Of a DNA stretch of 64,000 nt, positions 13,901 to 26,399 are shown piece after piece. Source of the stretch: Anoplopoma fimbria (Eukaryota; Chordata; Actinopteri; Perciformes; Anoplopomatidae); contig NC_072472.1 in the NCBI RefSeq assembly GCF_027596085.1, positions 14,907,471 to 14,971,470 on the forward strand, written 5' to 3'. A program made the translations under genes and the position numbers. The notes beneath the pieces were generated by a model that saw only the letters and a program-made list of their open reading frames with translations, was not told the origin of the DNA and did not search any database. Within the stretch, counting starts at the first letter, position 1. The number at the start of each line of letters is the position of its first letter.

Positions 13901-14857
13901 AAGAACATTCTTTTGCTCTTTAACTTTTTGACTTCGTCTTTTAGTTTCTACGGAAAAATCTAGATATTTTAATCTATAACAGAGTGATGAGGAAGTTATA
14001 TCATCACTCTTATCAATCGGACTGGTGGTGACGTGCTGGTTTTGGCCTCTACGTCTCTACGTCCATTGTGCTGAATCTGATCATTAACTTGTGTAAAACA
14101 ATCTCCAGTTGGTCAAATAAAAAAGAAAAGGTACACTGATTTAAAAAAATACCTTAACTTTGTGTTGTTTTAACTATTTTTAGTTATCTGGGCTTAATTT
14201 GGAGTAAGGCATTGTGTTTGCTTTAGGGTTGTTTTTTACACCACAGATCAATAAGAGGAAAAAGATTGCCCTAGTTACACAATGTTCGAGCTCAGATACC
14301 CTCCCTCATTCAACCAGAAGTCACTTATTCAGTATATATCGACTTCATCAGACAATAGCCCACTTCTGTAGTGTCAAGCCTGGGTTGTAGTTTTAAATTA
14401 TAAACGTTTTCCATATTAAGGACCATTCAAGCTAAATAGCCCACCAATGCTAAATTATCTGTCTTCCTTTTTTTTTTTGACCATAATAATGACCATACTT
14501 TGCTGATGTCGGTTGTTAAATTAGCCACATAACTGATAGGTCAATTGGTATATTCTGAGCCTTTTAGTGACCATGTTCATGTTTTGATGATGATCTTGGA
14601 CAGACAGGACAGAGATCAGCGGTCACAGTTTAATGATTGTCAAAACTGATTGTTGACCAATCAGGAAGGGAGACGCCTCGGGGTCAACGGCTTCTGAAAA
14701 ATATCTATTGATGCACACAATGCTGCACCCTGAATTGGGGCACTCAAACTCATCTGACTTTAGTTCACTGGTGTAAACAGGCACACAGTAGTCTTCTGAA
14801 TAGAAATTTGACATTTCTGGTTTGTTGTTCAAAAGTGTCATATTACTGTGTGTAGAC
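11000..14857. other. Intergenic region between the divergent slc13a2 and vtn genes
   Basis: This AT-rich 3.9 kb separates the slc13a2 start from the vtn start. It should hold both promoters, but I see no convincing TATA box for either. A LINE/SINE-type tail lies at 12,670-12,719. A CCAAT motif in 'gttgaccaatcagg' (about 14,651) lies roughly 200 bp upstream of the vtn ATG. No other gene is visible. SARM1 and SLC46A1, which lie between VTN and SLC13A2 in mammals, are not here. Confidence 0.5.
12668..12720 (+). mobile_element. L2/SINE-type retroposon 3' tail
   Basis: The segment 'taagtcgctttggataaaag' followed by 'cgtctgctaaatgactg' and a (taatg)n tail is the conserved 3' end shared by many fish L2-type LINEs and the SINEs they mobilise. 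A second copy lies at 50,758-50,815. Only the tail region is recognisable. Confidence 0.75.
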
Positions 14858-17800
14858 ATGAAGCCAGCAGTGGCTCTACTGGGCCTCGTCCTCCTGCTGG
14901 ACACCACCTTTGCTGCAGAAAGTAAGTCTTCCAGATTTTATTTTCCAAATTTACAAATGTTAATGCTAAATTAAATATAACACATGCACATTGAATATTA
15001 AAAGTAAAAGAGGCTATCATAGTGTTTATGCATGTACATTTCACAGGAGTGACATTTTTTACATATAAAATATATTATTATCAATATATTAGTAACTCTA
15101 AAGTATTGTAAAATGTATTACCTTTAAAGTTATTAATCACGTTTATTTTCATCTATATTTACCACAATGTGAAAACGATGTGAGGTTGTATGTTTTACTT
15201 ATTCGCAATGTAAAATGGCAGCTTTTTATTGTCTGTTTAAAGTGTTTTTTAATACACTGGTTTTTGCAGTATGTGTTCATGCAGTATAGTATTACTTGCA
15301 AGTCTTTAAATGCAGCTGGGTTTGCTGTGGCATCACAAAGACGCACATAGAAATATGAGAAAAAGTATACAAATCTAGATAGCTGTGGGTAACTTAGTTC
15401 ATTTACTTGTGATTTATTGGGTATTTATTGGGTATTTCCATTTAATGCTTCTTTATACTTTTACTCGACCAAATTTCAGAGGGAAGCATTTTATTCTTTA
15501 CTCGCCTACATATATTTGACAGCTGTAGGCCTACATACCATTTACCTTTCAGATTTGAATTTTACAATAAAGAAAAATATGATAAATATCAGAAACGATA
15601 AGAAAGACAAACACATATCCCAGTGTCTGATAGTATGGGGGCCCGTTCAAAGAAGTATTGTGAGGAATTAAAACAGATAAACACACCAAGGAGCTCCCGT
15701 TAGATATTTACTGTGTAACATTTTGAGCACCAAGGTCTACTGAGAAAGAAAAGTCTTAGGAAGAACCTGGGGCTTGAAACACATGAAATAAAACACATTT
15801 ATAAAGAATAAACCTGTGGTTTCCAACCATTTTGGCCTGTTATTAAGAAAAGTGTCTACTTTGGAAGTAAAATAATCCAATATTCACAAAAAAAAGCACA
15901 AAGAAAAGCCAAAAGATTTGAGAAAACTATGTGGGATCTCATGACCATTTAGATTTATCTATTGACCCTCTGGAGTGGCCCGACCCCAGAAGTTGGGAAC
16001 AACTAGACTCGAATACCTGGTATCTGTAAATAAAGTGAATAAAATAAGCTCCAGCTAAACCTGCTACATCAGTAAAATACTACTTACAGTAACTAACCCA
16101 TTGATTAATTAGTGCAATACATATAACAATATATTAGTCAAATGGGCTTTTTTCTGCAGAATAAATGCGTGTAATGGAGTATTTTGCACTGCTACCAATG
16201 TTCTTTTACTGAAGTAAAGGAGTACTTCCTCCGTCACCGTCTGTCCAAGTCTGCACTAATATATGACATGTAATCTGAAACAAACAAACTGCATTTCCTC
16301 AGAGTCCTGTGTGGGTCGCTGTGGCTCCTTCGACCCGCAGACAAAATGCCAGTGTGACACCATGTGTGTGTACTATGGGAGCTGCTGTGGGGACTTTGAC
16401 GTCATCTGCCCTAAAAAAAGTCTGTACAGCAGGAGAGCATTACCATTTCACCGAATAAACAGTTTTCATTTTAATGAATGATGTTCTTGGCTTTTGTAAA
16501 TTATTCATTTTTACTGAAACACCTCCATGTGACACAACGGTCGTCCGTTCTGCCCTCAGCTGCTCGTGGCGATACCTTCGAGGAAGCAGATGAAGTAACA
16601 GAAGCATTGACGACTATCACAGAAAATCCAACGCTCCTGCCAACTTTCAACACAGTTGCAGCTACTGTAACTGCCCCTCCCACATTTATCAAGACACAAG
16701 GGTCTGCACCCTCTGTAGTCCCTGACGCAGCGGCCTGCAGTGGACGACCTTTTGATGCTTTTCTGCAGCTGAAGAATGGCTCGATATATGCTTTTAGAGG
16801 TAAACCTCGACGTCCACCAGGGGTTCTGTTTTATACAGTATGTTTCAGTACCCTTGACTGGACAAACCTGTGCAGGCTGTACATTTCATTTGATATTTTA
16901 AAATGTTCAGTGTTGATACTTTGTCGATTATCCTGGTTAAATAAACTGAATTGAGATCCAAAGCCTGCTTTTTCTCCTAGGTGAATATTTCTTTGAGTTG
17001 GATGACAAATCCGTACTTCCTGGCTTCCCAAAACTCATCGAGGATGTGTGGGGGATCCCTGGACCCGTAGACGCCGCATTCACACGCATCAACTGCCAGG
17101 GAAAATCGTACATCTTTAAGGTAAAAACTTCTACCTCTCTAGAGTCTGCAAACAGTGATTCTTTATATTAAACTGGAGGTGTATTCTGACTACTCTTTAC
17201 ATGGGAAACCCAAATCAATAATAGATGTTTTCATGAAACAAACATTTGACTGTGAAAAAGGCAAATTATCCTGTACACTGTTGATTATTCACTTCAGTAA
17301 CAATGTAAAAGTTTTCAAATCGTCATCAGGTAAAATACATGGTGCTAACTCGGCCAAACATAAAAAAAAAATATTTCACCAAAATATTTCACCATGGATC
17401 AGTATTTATAATAGACATGCATTGTCTCTTGAGCAATATGTGGTAGCATCAAACCTCACTGCTTTGTTCTTTGTATTTATTCTCTATCAGGGGAAACAGT
17501 ACTGGAGGTTTGACGGCGATGTTCTGGATGCGGACTATCCGCGGGACATTTCAGTTGGCTTTGATGGCATACCAAATGACGTCGATGCCTCTTTCACCAT
17601 ACCAGCACCAAGTCACCGCGGCAAAGAGAAAGCCTACTTTTTCAAAGGTAACTTTGTAATGATGTGTGACTTTTTTCATTATTTAAAAGCTCCTTGAGTT
17701 TAGACTGTGATGAGTTTTACAGGCCGAGGGAAGTAAACCCATACTGTACTTCATAGTAAAAGAGCAAACATTAAAAGATAAAAAGTCAGACTCAAATGCA

Positions 17801-18853
17801 GTACTTGTTTCAGAGGATTTCTACACGGTGGTATTGCTACCTTTACTAAGTAAAGGAACTGAGTACTTCTGGAGATATCTGCTCTAAAGTGAGAGTACCT
17901 TGTCTCAGGCATCCCGTTTATTATTTTGTGTTTCCTACTCTGACATCTCAAAATTAGTTTTAATCTTTCTTCAGGGGACAATTATTACCAGTATGCGTTC
18001 AAGCACCAGCCTTCCCATGAGGAGTGCGTCCTGATGAGCAGGACCTCACCCTCTGTGCTGTTCACACGATACACAGACCTCTTCTGCGATCAGACATGGG
18101 AGGATTTCTTCACCGAGCTCTTTGAAAGTTCCAGTAAGGCTCAGCTGGGTTTGTGTGTCTCATTGTGTTTTTAAACGTGTGTTTGTTTCTAATCATGTGG
18201 TATTTTTAATCCTTACTCAGTAAGCAGTTACCAAACAGGCCCTCGCCTAACCAGTAGGGACTGGCAGGGCGTCAGTCCTCCTGTAGATGCTGCCATGGTG
18301 GGACGAGTCTACCTCAGCCCCAAACCCACGCCATCTTCTCCTCCACCAGCGAGGAGGCGCAGCAGTCGGAAGAGGAGGCCCAGCAGGAAGCGAGCCCAGC
18401 GAAGAAGGCAGAGTCGCCACGTGTTGCTTGATGATTTGTGGGGTTATGATGATTGGTTTGCCTACAGCGACTACAGCGACAGCTTTGAGGAGAGCCCAAC
18501 GCAGCAGTACAAAAGTACCCCCGTTCAAAATGTGTACTTTTTCAAGAAAGGTATGAATACATGGAGTTATTTTAATCCCTTAGTCAGGCTTGGCTGTGTT
18601 TCAACACTACAGAAAATTAGAGTGAAAACGATAACAGGGATAATTAAGATTATCTTTGAGCTTCCTCCTTTTAACACAGTTTGGAATTTGTGTTTCTTCT
18701 CTTTTTATGATGGCAGATAAATACTACAGAGTGGATCTGCAGACAAAACGTGTGGACTCTGCCAACCCTCCCTACCCACGATCCATTGCGAAATACTGGC
18801 TGGGCTGCAAGCAGGAAGAGACACCTGATGCATCACGGGCAGAGAAGAGATAG
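14858..18853 (+). CDS. vtn: Vitronectin (somatomedin B, RGD, hemopexin repeats), 447 aa
   Basis: Secreted plasma and matrix adhesion protein that binds integrins, PAI-1 and heparin. Exons: 14858-14921, 16303-16419, 16560-16799, 16981-17120, 17491-17647, 17975-18133, 18221-18550, 18717-18853; total 1,344 nt, 448 codons with stop. Exon 1 is a signal peptide (MKPAVALLGLVLLLDTTFAA). Exon 2 is a somatomedin B domain with all eight cysteines (24, 28, 37, 39, 43, 49, 50, 57). RGD follows at 63-65. Hemopexin-like repeats start near CSGRPFDAF. Exon 7 carries a very basic heparin-binding-like stretch (about 337-359) followed by an acidic tyrosine-rich patch. The C-terminus has YPRSIAKYWLGC, as in mammals. 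The exon 2 donor (A|GTCTGT) is weak. Fish have vtna and vtnb; proximity to sebox suggests vtnb, but I leave that open. Confidence 0.95.
15385..16245 (+). repeat. Dispersed fish repeat inside vtn intron 1
   Basis: The left part has 'gggtatttccatttaatgct', 'tatacttttactcgacc' and 'atttcagagggaagca'. The right part has 'acagtaactaac', 'ttttactgaagtaaaggagt' and 'acttcctccgtcacc'. These are spaced features of one very common percomorph repeat. Related pieces lie at 17,815-17,890, 26,930-27,020, 33,895-34,030 and 35,360-35,640. A short open frame at 15,417-15,671 falls inside the repeat and is not a gene. Confidence 0.55.
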
Positions 18854-19041
18854 GCCAGCTGACTGGAGAAATGTTCTCTGTTTTAAACACACCTCTTACT
18901 GAGAAGTCTTAACGTAATTACAATACGATCTTGTAGTCGTTTCTGTTATTTTTGTTGTTTGCATTTTATTCATGAACCCCCCCCCCCCCCTAAAATGTCC
19001 CCTCTATATTTAGTTGGATTAGCTGAAATCATGCATTATTC

Positions 19042-19047
19042 AATAAA
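19042..19047 (+). promoter_or_regulatory. vtn poly(A) signal
   Basis: AATAAA lies 189 nt after the vtn stop codon, just downstream of a C-run in the 3'UTR and 60 bp before the CA microsatellite. It is the obvious cleavage signal for this gene. Confidence 0.7.
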
Positions 19048-19104
19048 CTTGAAATTTCAGTTCTTTGAGTGCCTTAATACTCTTCTTGTCCAAATGGTAT
19101 AGTC

Positions 19105-19105
<1 letters not shown>

Positions 19106-19196
<91 letters not shown>
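19106..19196. repeat. (CA)n microsatellite
   Basis: A near-perfect CA dinucleotide run of 91 bp lies downstream of vtn. Confidence 0.98.
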
Positions 19197-19197
<1 letters not shown>

Positions 19198-20177
19198 CTA
19201 ATGCATGCCCTGGCTAGCTATCACTACATGCCCAACATTAACACTGAGCCGTTAGCTAAACCGAAAAGTCAAATCCCTTCAATAATATATTGCATACCCA
19301 AAGTTTCCTCACAAAATAATCTTGTTTGTGTTTACAAATGGTCATATTTGTATGAGTGATTAGTCTCTGACACAAAACTGCACATGCACACGCTGACTTC
19401 AGTTGGTATATTTATTCTTACATAGCCTGTTATTTCTACATCCCTACAGGAATAACAGATTGCTGCACTGTAACCTGCTGATTCTGTCTCCAGTCAGTCC
19501 AGCAGACAGTTGGTCTCTTGAAAGAGGTTCACCCTCTGCTGGAGGAAAGTGAATACATGTAAAATAAGATAAATGTGTATTTGTAGGCCTATGTCATTTT
19601 ACATCTGTCATCCTATGTTATTAATTCACAACACGTTTTATCACTGTGTTCTGTTGGCATTCATACAACACTGGTGCACTTTACTGCCTAAATATTAGCC
19701 ACAATATACTCAGTTTTACATTTTGACAGTCACTGTTTAGCCTGTTTATTCAGTGAGGAGGACATACGCTAGTCTGCTGGTTATCATAAAGTCTCATGTT
19801 CTGTTCATATCCTTCACTGGACAACGACAACATGAATTGTAACACCTTTGCAAATGTGTTGCCTAGCACTGTAAGAAATGACTTCTGATTGGTTGAGCCC
19901 GATGAACCATGTTCTCAAAAACCGAACGTAAAGTGTCGGGTAAAGACGCTGCCGTGATTGCAACATGGATAACCATAGATCACCATTTACACAGCTGCTC
20001 GTGAGTAGCATTGCGACTACTTTCTTCACTATGTAAAGACCATGACATCATATCCATATTGTGCTGCATAAACTAGGTATAACATTACAATGTCTGTCAG
20101 TTTATCAAAACGGTTTTCAGAGTTTAAGATGCTGCCTTAATCTCCGAAATCAAAGATGAATTGACTAGTACCGAAAA

Positions 20178-20250
20178 GGCACCGCTGGGATTCGAACCCA
20201 GGATCTCCTGTTTACTAGACAGGCGCTTTAACCATCTAAGCCACGGCGCC
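20178..20250 (-). tRNA. tRNA-Thr, anticodon AGT
   Basis: The reverse complement folds as a 73-nt cloverleaf. The acceptor ends GGCGCCG and CGGTGCC pair. The anticodon stem CCTGT/ACAGG holds the loop CTAGTAA with anticodon AGT. The internal promoter A box (TGGCTTAGATGG) and B box (GGTTCGAATCC) are canonical. A TTTT run for Pol III termination follows immediately on the minus strand (20,174-20,177). There is no intron and CCA is not encoded, as expected in eukaryotes. It lies between vtn and sebox, 69 nt beyond the putative sebox poly(A) signal. Confidence 0.97.
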
Positions 20251-20318
20251 ACGTGACCACATTGCAGACATGTGACAATATAAATAAACAACTCTGTACT
20301 GGTGTATAATAAATATGT

Positions 20319-20324
20319 TTTATT
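20319..20324 (-). promoter_or_regulatory. Likely poly(A) signal of sebox
   Basis: AATAAA on the minus strand, 178 nt beyond the sebox stop codon and just before the tRNA gene on the same strand. Confidence 0.5.
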
Positions 20325-20501
20325 TGTTAAAAATCTCCTTGATAATCTACAATAAGTAAATAACTATATCAATATTTCCATGCATTTAATTCACAGAATA
20401 TACTCCTTACTACAGAGCAGTCCAACCATAAATACTATAGTATAGCTAAGCCTATTTACAATGTGGTCTATAAGCTATGTAACTTTCTTCCAAAATGTCA
20501 G

Positions 20502-21834
20502 TCAACCCAAAAGATAATCAATCATAGCTGCAGAAATATCCAAATCCGACACATTGAAGTCGCCCAGCTGCTGAAAGCAGAGCTCGGACAGGTTGTCCAT
20601 AGACTCGTTAGTGCTGTAGAAGCTCTGGGGGTCCAGCTGAGTCTGGACGCTCTCCTTGGGTCCAGGATGTCCGACTGCACCGCAGCGGCTACCCTCAGGC
20701 TGGGATCCCTGTGCATGTCCGAGGAAAGCCTCAAAGTCCTCCGTCAAATCCCATTCACAGTGCCCACCCTGCGGGAACATACCATGGCAGTAATCAGTAA
20801 AGTCTGGGGTTTGGTAGTAGTGGTCTTGAGGAACTCCTAGGAGACCCGGTCCATGCGGGGAGCAGCATGGAGCTTGGTCGGCGGCGACAGGGGATGTAGG
20901 TGCCCGACTGTCCAGTATGGTGGAGAGCCTGGTGGACTGAGGTAGACCTGGAGCAGGGTAGCCTGGCGGGGACGGTAGGCTGGGAGTAGGAAGGAAACAA
21001 GGAACCAACTGTGGGAACGTTGGACTGGGAGATTGGGTGTAGAACTGATGAAGGTAGTCTGTGGAGGGCTTTGGGAACTCTTTAGTTGGTTTCTTGCTCT
21101 TGAAATAGCGCGCGCGTCGATTTTGGAACCAGACCTGTTAGAAAGAATGAAATATGGTTATTTTTATGACACACTCGTGTGTTATCCAAATTTTACGTAT
21201 TTTAAGTTTTGGAAGCATGTGACATACCTGAATTTTAGACTCCGGTAGCCCAGTGATAGAAGCCAGAGACTCCTTCATTTTAATGTCCGGGTACTGTGTG
21301 ACAGAGAAGGCCCGCTCCAGCTCGCTCAGCTGAGCCTTGCTGAAAGTTGTCCGCTTCCGGCGACGCTGGGTGTCCGAGCGCGTCTTGTGGACAGCATCAT
21401 GATGCACTATAGGAGGAAGATAATAGTAATTGAGATTAATTTTTAGCTATTCAAAGCTCCCAATTGTAAATAAACACATTGTAAGTACATAAATGAATTA
21501 CATTTAGAGGTGGGCTACATAACGATCTGAGGAAATGTTTTAAACTTTACTATGCACATTTAGAAAATTCGCAGATCTTTCGAAAACAAAATTTAAGAGA
21601 GCAAATGCAGTTTTTTTTCTGTTTGTTTTTTTTCTGATACACTTAAGTTCACTGAGACAGAAAAAAAAAAAAAGTATTATTATAGGTCAGTCACTCACCT
21701 CTGCTGGAGTCCTGTGCGTAATTGTCGCTGTTGTTGTTGTTCATGTCCGGGCATGCAGCGGGCCAGTAATGTCCCGAGTAAAACGTGTTTATCCCAGAAA
21801 CGTTACCTCCAGTAAAATCCAACCCGAATGCCAT
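20502..21834 (-). CDS. sebox: SEBOX paired-like homeobox transcription factor, 3 exons, 315 aa
   Basis: Nuclear DNA-binding protein; SEBOX genes are known for oocyte and early embryonic expression, and zebrafish sebox for mesendoderm. Minus-strand exons: 21699-21834, 21228-21406, 20502-21134; total 948 nt, 316 codons with stop. The start is [14 protein letters not shown], close behind a TATA box. The homeodomain begins [20 protein letters not shown]. The intron in the third helix splits [20 protein letters not shown], and Q is at homeodomain position 50. The C-terminal part is Pro/Ser rich and ends in acidic segments that include [19 protein letters not shown], which look like an activation region (inference). 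The direct neighbour is vtn, as in mammals, which supports sebox over other paired-like homeobox genes. Confidence 0.92.
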
Positions 21835-21925
21835 TCTCTTCTACAGAGTTCAAACACAAAGCAGGAGAGGGTGCGTTTCCTCCAGGCTCTCCACGACACT
21901 GGTGATCAAGCAGGATACAAGAGGG

Positions 21926-21932
21926 TTTTATA
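21926..21932 (-). promoter_or_regulatory. sebox TATA box
   Basis: TATAAAA on the minus strand lies 92 nt upstream of the sebox ATG. This implies a short 5'UTR of about 60-70 nt. Position and sequence are canonical. Confidence 0.65.
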
Positions 21933-23388
21933 CCTTGCATGACAGACACAGAACGACCCCCCCTTACACCCCACCCCATGGCACATCTCAGCGGATATTT
22001 CCAGGTCTTACCAACGCGTGCCTTTGATGTGTTACACACCTATGCACTGCCTCGGCTAATAGGTGTCTGTTTGATCCCCGATGACCCATTAATGTCCCCA
22101 TTTTGCCTAGACGGAGCTTGTCCTTTCCCGCAGGAGTGTCAGGTCACACAACACTGAGATCCTCTGGTAAATATCTGCATCTAAGATGATTTGTAGCTTT
22201 AAAACATTTCTAAATTCACTCAAACCTGTTTAGCTTGTGGGGTTATGGGAAAAATGGAAAACAACAACATTTGTGCAATTTGTAGCGTAAATCTATATAT
22301 TTTGGCCTCTACCGGTGATTAGATTATTTCAACCTAAAGGCACTTAATTCATGTATAGTTCTCTCCATAATAATTCTAAAAAAAAAAACTAGGATTCAGA
22401 TACACAAGGCTAATAACCTGACAGGTAAAGCTTCAATCACCCTTTTCTGACACTTCTGTCTGTGGCACATCCTCTCCTCCACAGCCCCCTGGTGCGCATC
22501 AGAGGGGGGGACCAGTGTGTGGATGCTGGGAGTGTATTGAAGAGGCTGCCGGAGTGAGAGGCTTCAGTCAGCTATAATGTGTTGAGGTGACAAATCTGGC
22601 TACTTTTTCCCCTTCCTGGTCGGTAGCGTTTCCACCCATCGAGACATCAAAACACCGGATAAAGCACAGTCCAATGCACAGCCAGTTCCCAGGCTGGTGC
22701 CAGACTCACAGGGTTTGGGCCATTGGAAACTGAATTTAAATTTACAAACATAAGGCGGGCTCAGAAGGCTAAACATCTAAGACTGGCATTGAAATGTACT
22801 TAATTAAATCGTGTAATTTAAAAAAAAAAAAAAACTAGAATGACACACACATACGTTTAGTTGAATTTCTCTTGTCAGGTCACAGGAGGAGCACGTGATG
22901 TAATAAATGATTTGGGGTCATAACGGTCTGAAGATGAGACATTGACCCTGATGATTGCTTCCCATCATCTGTGAAGTATTCACATTTACTCTTACTCCCA
23001 CGAACAATGGGCCATTACGACCATAACTCAAACTACTGCTGACCGTCACGTGACATACGTTAAGGCAACTAAATATCGATACCAAAAATAGATGGGCCGT
23101 AGAAACAGGGTCACGTGCTGCCAGAGCTTCTGTGACCCCTGACCCTTAACATTTTATTCTCTCAAACAGGAACATCGCGTAAATGTTTTATATACTAGAT
23201 TGAAATCTGCAGATTACCCATTTTAAAGCTTGACAAGCACAAGCTTTGTGATATATTTAAATATGTCATGTACTTCCTATATTAGTTGGCCTACTTGATA
23301 GCTTATACTGTGATTGTAGTATTTGTTGTTAGATGCACAAGGAGAGTGAGAGGTTGGAAAGAAGCCACTAGATGGCAACATTAGACAG

Positions 23389-23560
<172 letters not shown>

Positions 23561-23997
23561 TGCGTAACAGTAAATAGTAAAGGCAATGCAATAATATAAG
23601 ACGTAATTTTAAAAAAGAAATATGAAAATGTACAATAAAATATGGTTAAGAAATAAACAAATAAGTGTATGTTGAGACAAGTATATTATCAAAGTGTCCA
23701 GTGTATATTAATAAAGAATACACTGCAAAAGTTAAATGTTTGGTATGTACATATTGTATTGGGTATTGGTGATGGACTGGGCAGCCCAATATGATAAGAA
23801 CATGATAGGTCATCGCTGTAAATCTAGGCTATACATTTCACAGTCACTGGATCTTAACAAAATTGACAAAGTCACCTCTGGGAGATTTTGGAGCAACGTG
23901 TCTCCTCCACCATCATCCAAACCCCAATTGAGGGAATATATTTTGGAGGAATGCCTTCCATCCCTCCAGTAGAGCTCAGAGATTTTTCGACTCAATT

Positions 23998-24045
23998 CAA
24001 TTTAAAACAACTTTATTAATCCACAAAGGCAATTTGATTATGGTC
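23998..24045 (-). mobile_element. LINE-like 3' tail on the minus strand
   Basis: The minus strand reads 'caaattgcctttgtggatta' then 'ataaagttg'. This is the same plan as the tails at 52,435 and 58,123, 'aattt[cc]cc..ggg..aataaag'. Only a short fragment is visible. Confidence 0.4.
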
Positions 24046-26399
24046 ATGATTAAAAACATACCAGAAACAGACATATTATCAGACAGACAATTAAAAGTAA
24101 AGCTTTAAAGCTGATTGGGGCTGCTTTGAGCTGATAACACAGTTGCATTCAAAAAGTAATAGAAGTCATATTTTGAAATAATTGTTAAAAATAAATTATT
24201 AATCAGTCCAGATGGCAGATGCATTTTCTTGTTTAATGTGCAAAGGTCCAGATAGAGCCAAGAATTGTCTTTTAGTCCCTTGTTCACAAGGCAGGTTTGT
24301 TTCTGTGTATTATAGAGTACCTGGTAGGTATTAGTGAATGCAAGAGAGAGAGAGAGAGAACTGATAATGGTGGCTAAACACAACAAACTGTCAACATACA
24401 TTTCTGTGCCAAATTAGACCAATTGTATTGTTTTTTTAAATTTATTTTTCACTAATTGAGTTTGGTAGGGGATTTTGGCTGGTTACACTTTAGTATTAAC
24501 TTATTCTACTTAAATGTTAGGGGTCAAATAGAGACATTGATAATATACATTTATCTTTACTTCTCTCACATTCCTTGCTCATGGAGTGACACTCTTCATC
24601 TCCTTTTCAGTTTTCCAGCCTCCAAACTTTATATTCCTAACCTCCCCATAAGAAAAACAACAACTCACAATACACAAACTGTGCTTCTCTCTGGGCCTGA
24701 ATGCCTCAGTGTATACCTCACTCACTCAGGTGTGCACACAGAGAAATGCTGGTCTTCTGTGTCCACACTCCTCTCTAAGAAATCAGGATTGACACTCAGG
24801 TGTGAATGACGCTGTAACCTCCTCTCCCTCACCTACATCCTCGCTCCTTCCTTCACAATACACAAACACCATTCCTCAGCCCGCTGTTTGATGTGGAAAC
24901 TCCGTCCACATTTCCTGTCAACCTGAAAGATTGTTGGGTCTAATCCATGTGCTGTATGGCTGAGGTTGTGTTTCCCCTTGTATCGTAACCCGGGCTGTAA
25001 AAAAGTTTTTCTTGATCTGAGAAATAGAAGCTGAGTGTGATTCCAGCTTGGCTCGGGATAAGAGATCATCAGACTCTGAAGGGAAGGGAGGGAAAGCAGG
25101 AGATTTAGTAACAAAATAAACAGATATCAAGGCTCAGGAGGAATGCTGAGGACAAGACACTGAAATACCCTTTCAGCAGCATTTACAGACCTTCTGATCT
25201 AGCACGCAAATGTGAGTTTAGCTTTGGATCGAAGTACGAGCAGGATCTCCATTTAGGAAATTGTGGTTTTAGGCCGGATTCATTATGCAACCCCCCAAGA
25301 CTAAATCCATTACAGCCATAGCCAGAGTTTGGGTAGTTGGTGGTGTAGACATGAACTTGATATGCAAAAGGAAGGTTGAAATAAACCTTTGACATATATT
25401 ATCTAAAAAGAACAATTTTATAAATACAATAACATTTAAAGCCTGGAAGGAGTCTACTTTTTATTTACATTAAGTTTATCCAGACTGAAAACATGCATAA
25501 GTCAAAAAGAGCTGACTCTAAATTAGATTTGTATAGGCTAATGTTTGTGTTTGGTGGTATGTTTATATTTTCCTGTTGACATATTCTGCAAACTATTATA
25601 GGCTTACATCTCAAATTAAATGAGTGAACACCTTCATTCGAGGACTCGGGTTTTTGTTGGATTTTAGCATTGTTTCTCAGGGATTTGGTCCAGACTGGAG
25701 AGGTGATGTTTTATAATTTCTGATGGAACAAGAGTATAGCCTTATCCCAGGATTCCCAGGAAAATCAGATTGCTAATATTTTACCACACGTTTGTAATTG
25801 GCCTGTTAGCCTTCTATTATGCAACCATACTTATATATTTCCGACATGCTTTTCTGACAATATTTAAATATAAAAAGTTGCTATAGCAAGTTTATTCACG
25901 AAACACGGCTCTTCAAAGTGGTATTAAAATATTTTGTCATTATAAAGCCCTAGCCTATTCAAACAATTTTTACTGTGTGTTACACACAACAGTTAACAAA
26001 CAAGTCAATTATTCTGTATAATACCCACACAGCTTAAACATGTTTATGAGTGATCTGAAGGGCCTTTTTTAATTATTTGTGTTAAAGCTGGAGGGCTCTT
26101 ACTCTTTGGCTTATTATGCGAGTTGGTTTTGTTTATGTTAATAAGGTATATTCAGATTTACCATCTTAGTTTTAGTATGTTTAGTAACTAAACACAAAAT
26201 ACAGACTTGGCTGCGGCTGATGGTGATGACGTTACTGTTGCAGGTATTGTGTAAGTCTAAGTGCTTGCCTAAAAGTAACAATGTCAACCTCATAGTGGCG
26301 CTAGAGGGAAATGTGACGTTATGATTCAGCCTCTGGGCACGACAGATCCTTCCCCTGTGTGGGTGTGACCTAACGGGGAGGAAGGGTTGTGTTTACTTG

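Noticed and set aside
15417..15671. 84-codon frame in vtn intron 1
   Set aside because: It lies inside a dispersed repeat and has no splice or family support.
17155..17697. 180-codon frame as a stand-alone gene
   Set aside because: Its first part is intron; 17,491-17,647 is vitronectin exon 5.
24456..24809. 117-codon frame between sebox and aldh3a2
   Set aside because: Composition is low-complexity Ser/Leu/Thr, with no recognisable domain and no exon structure.
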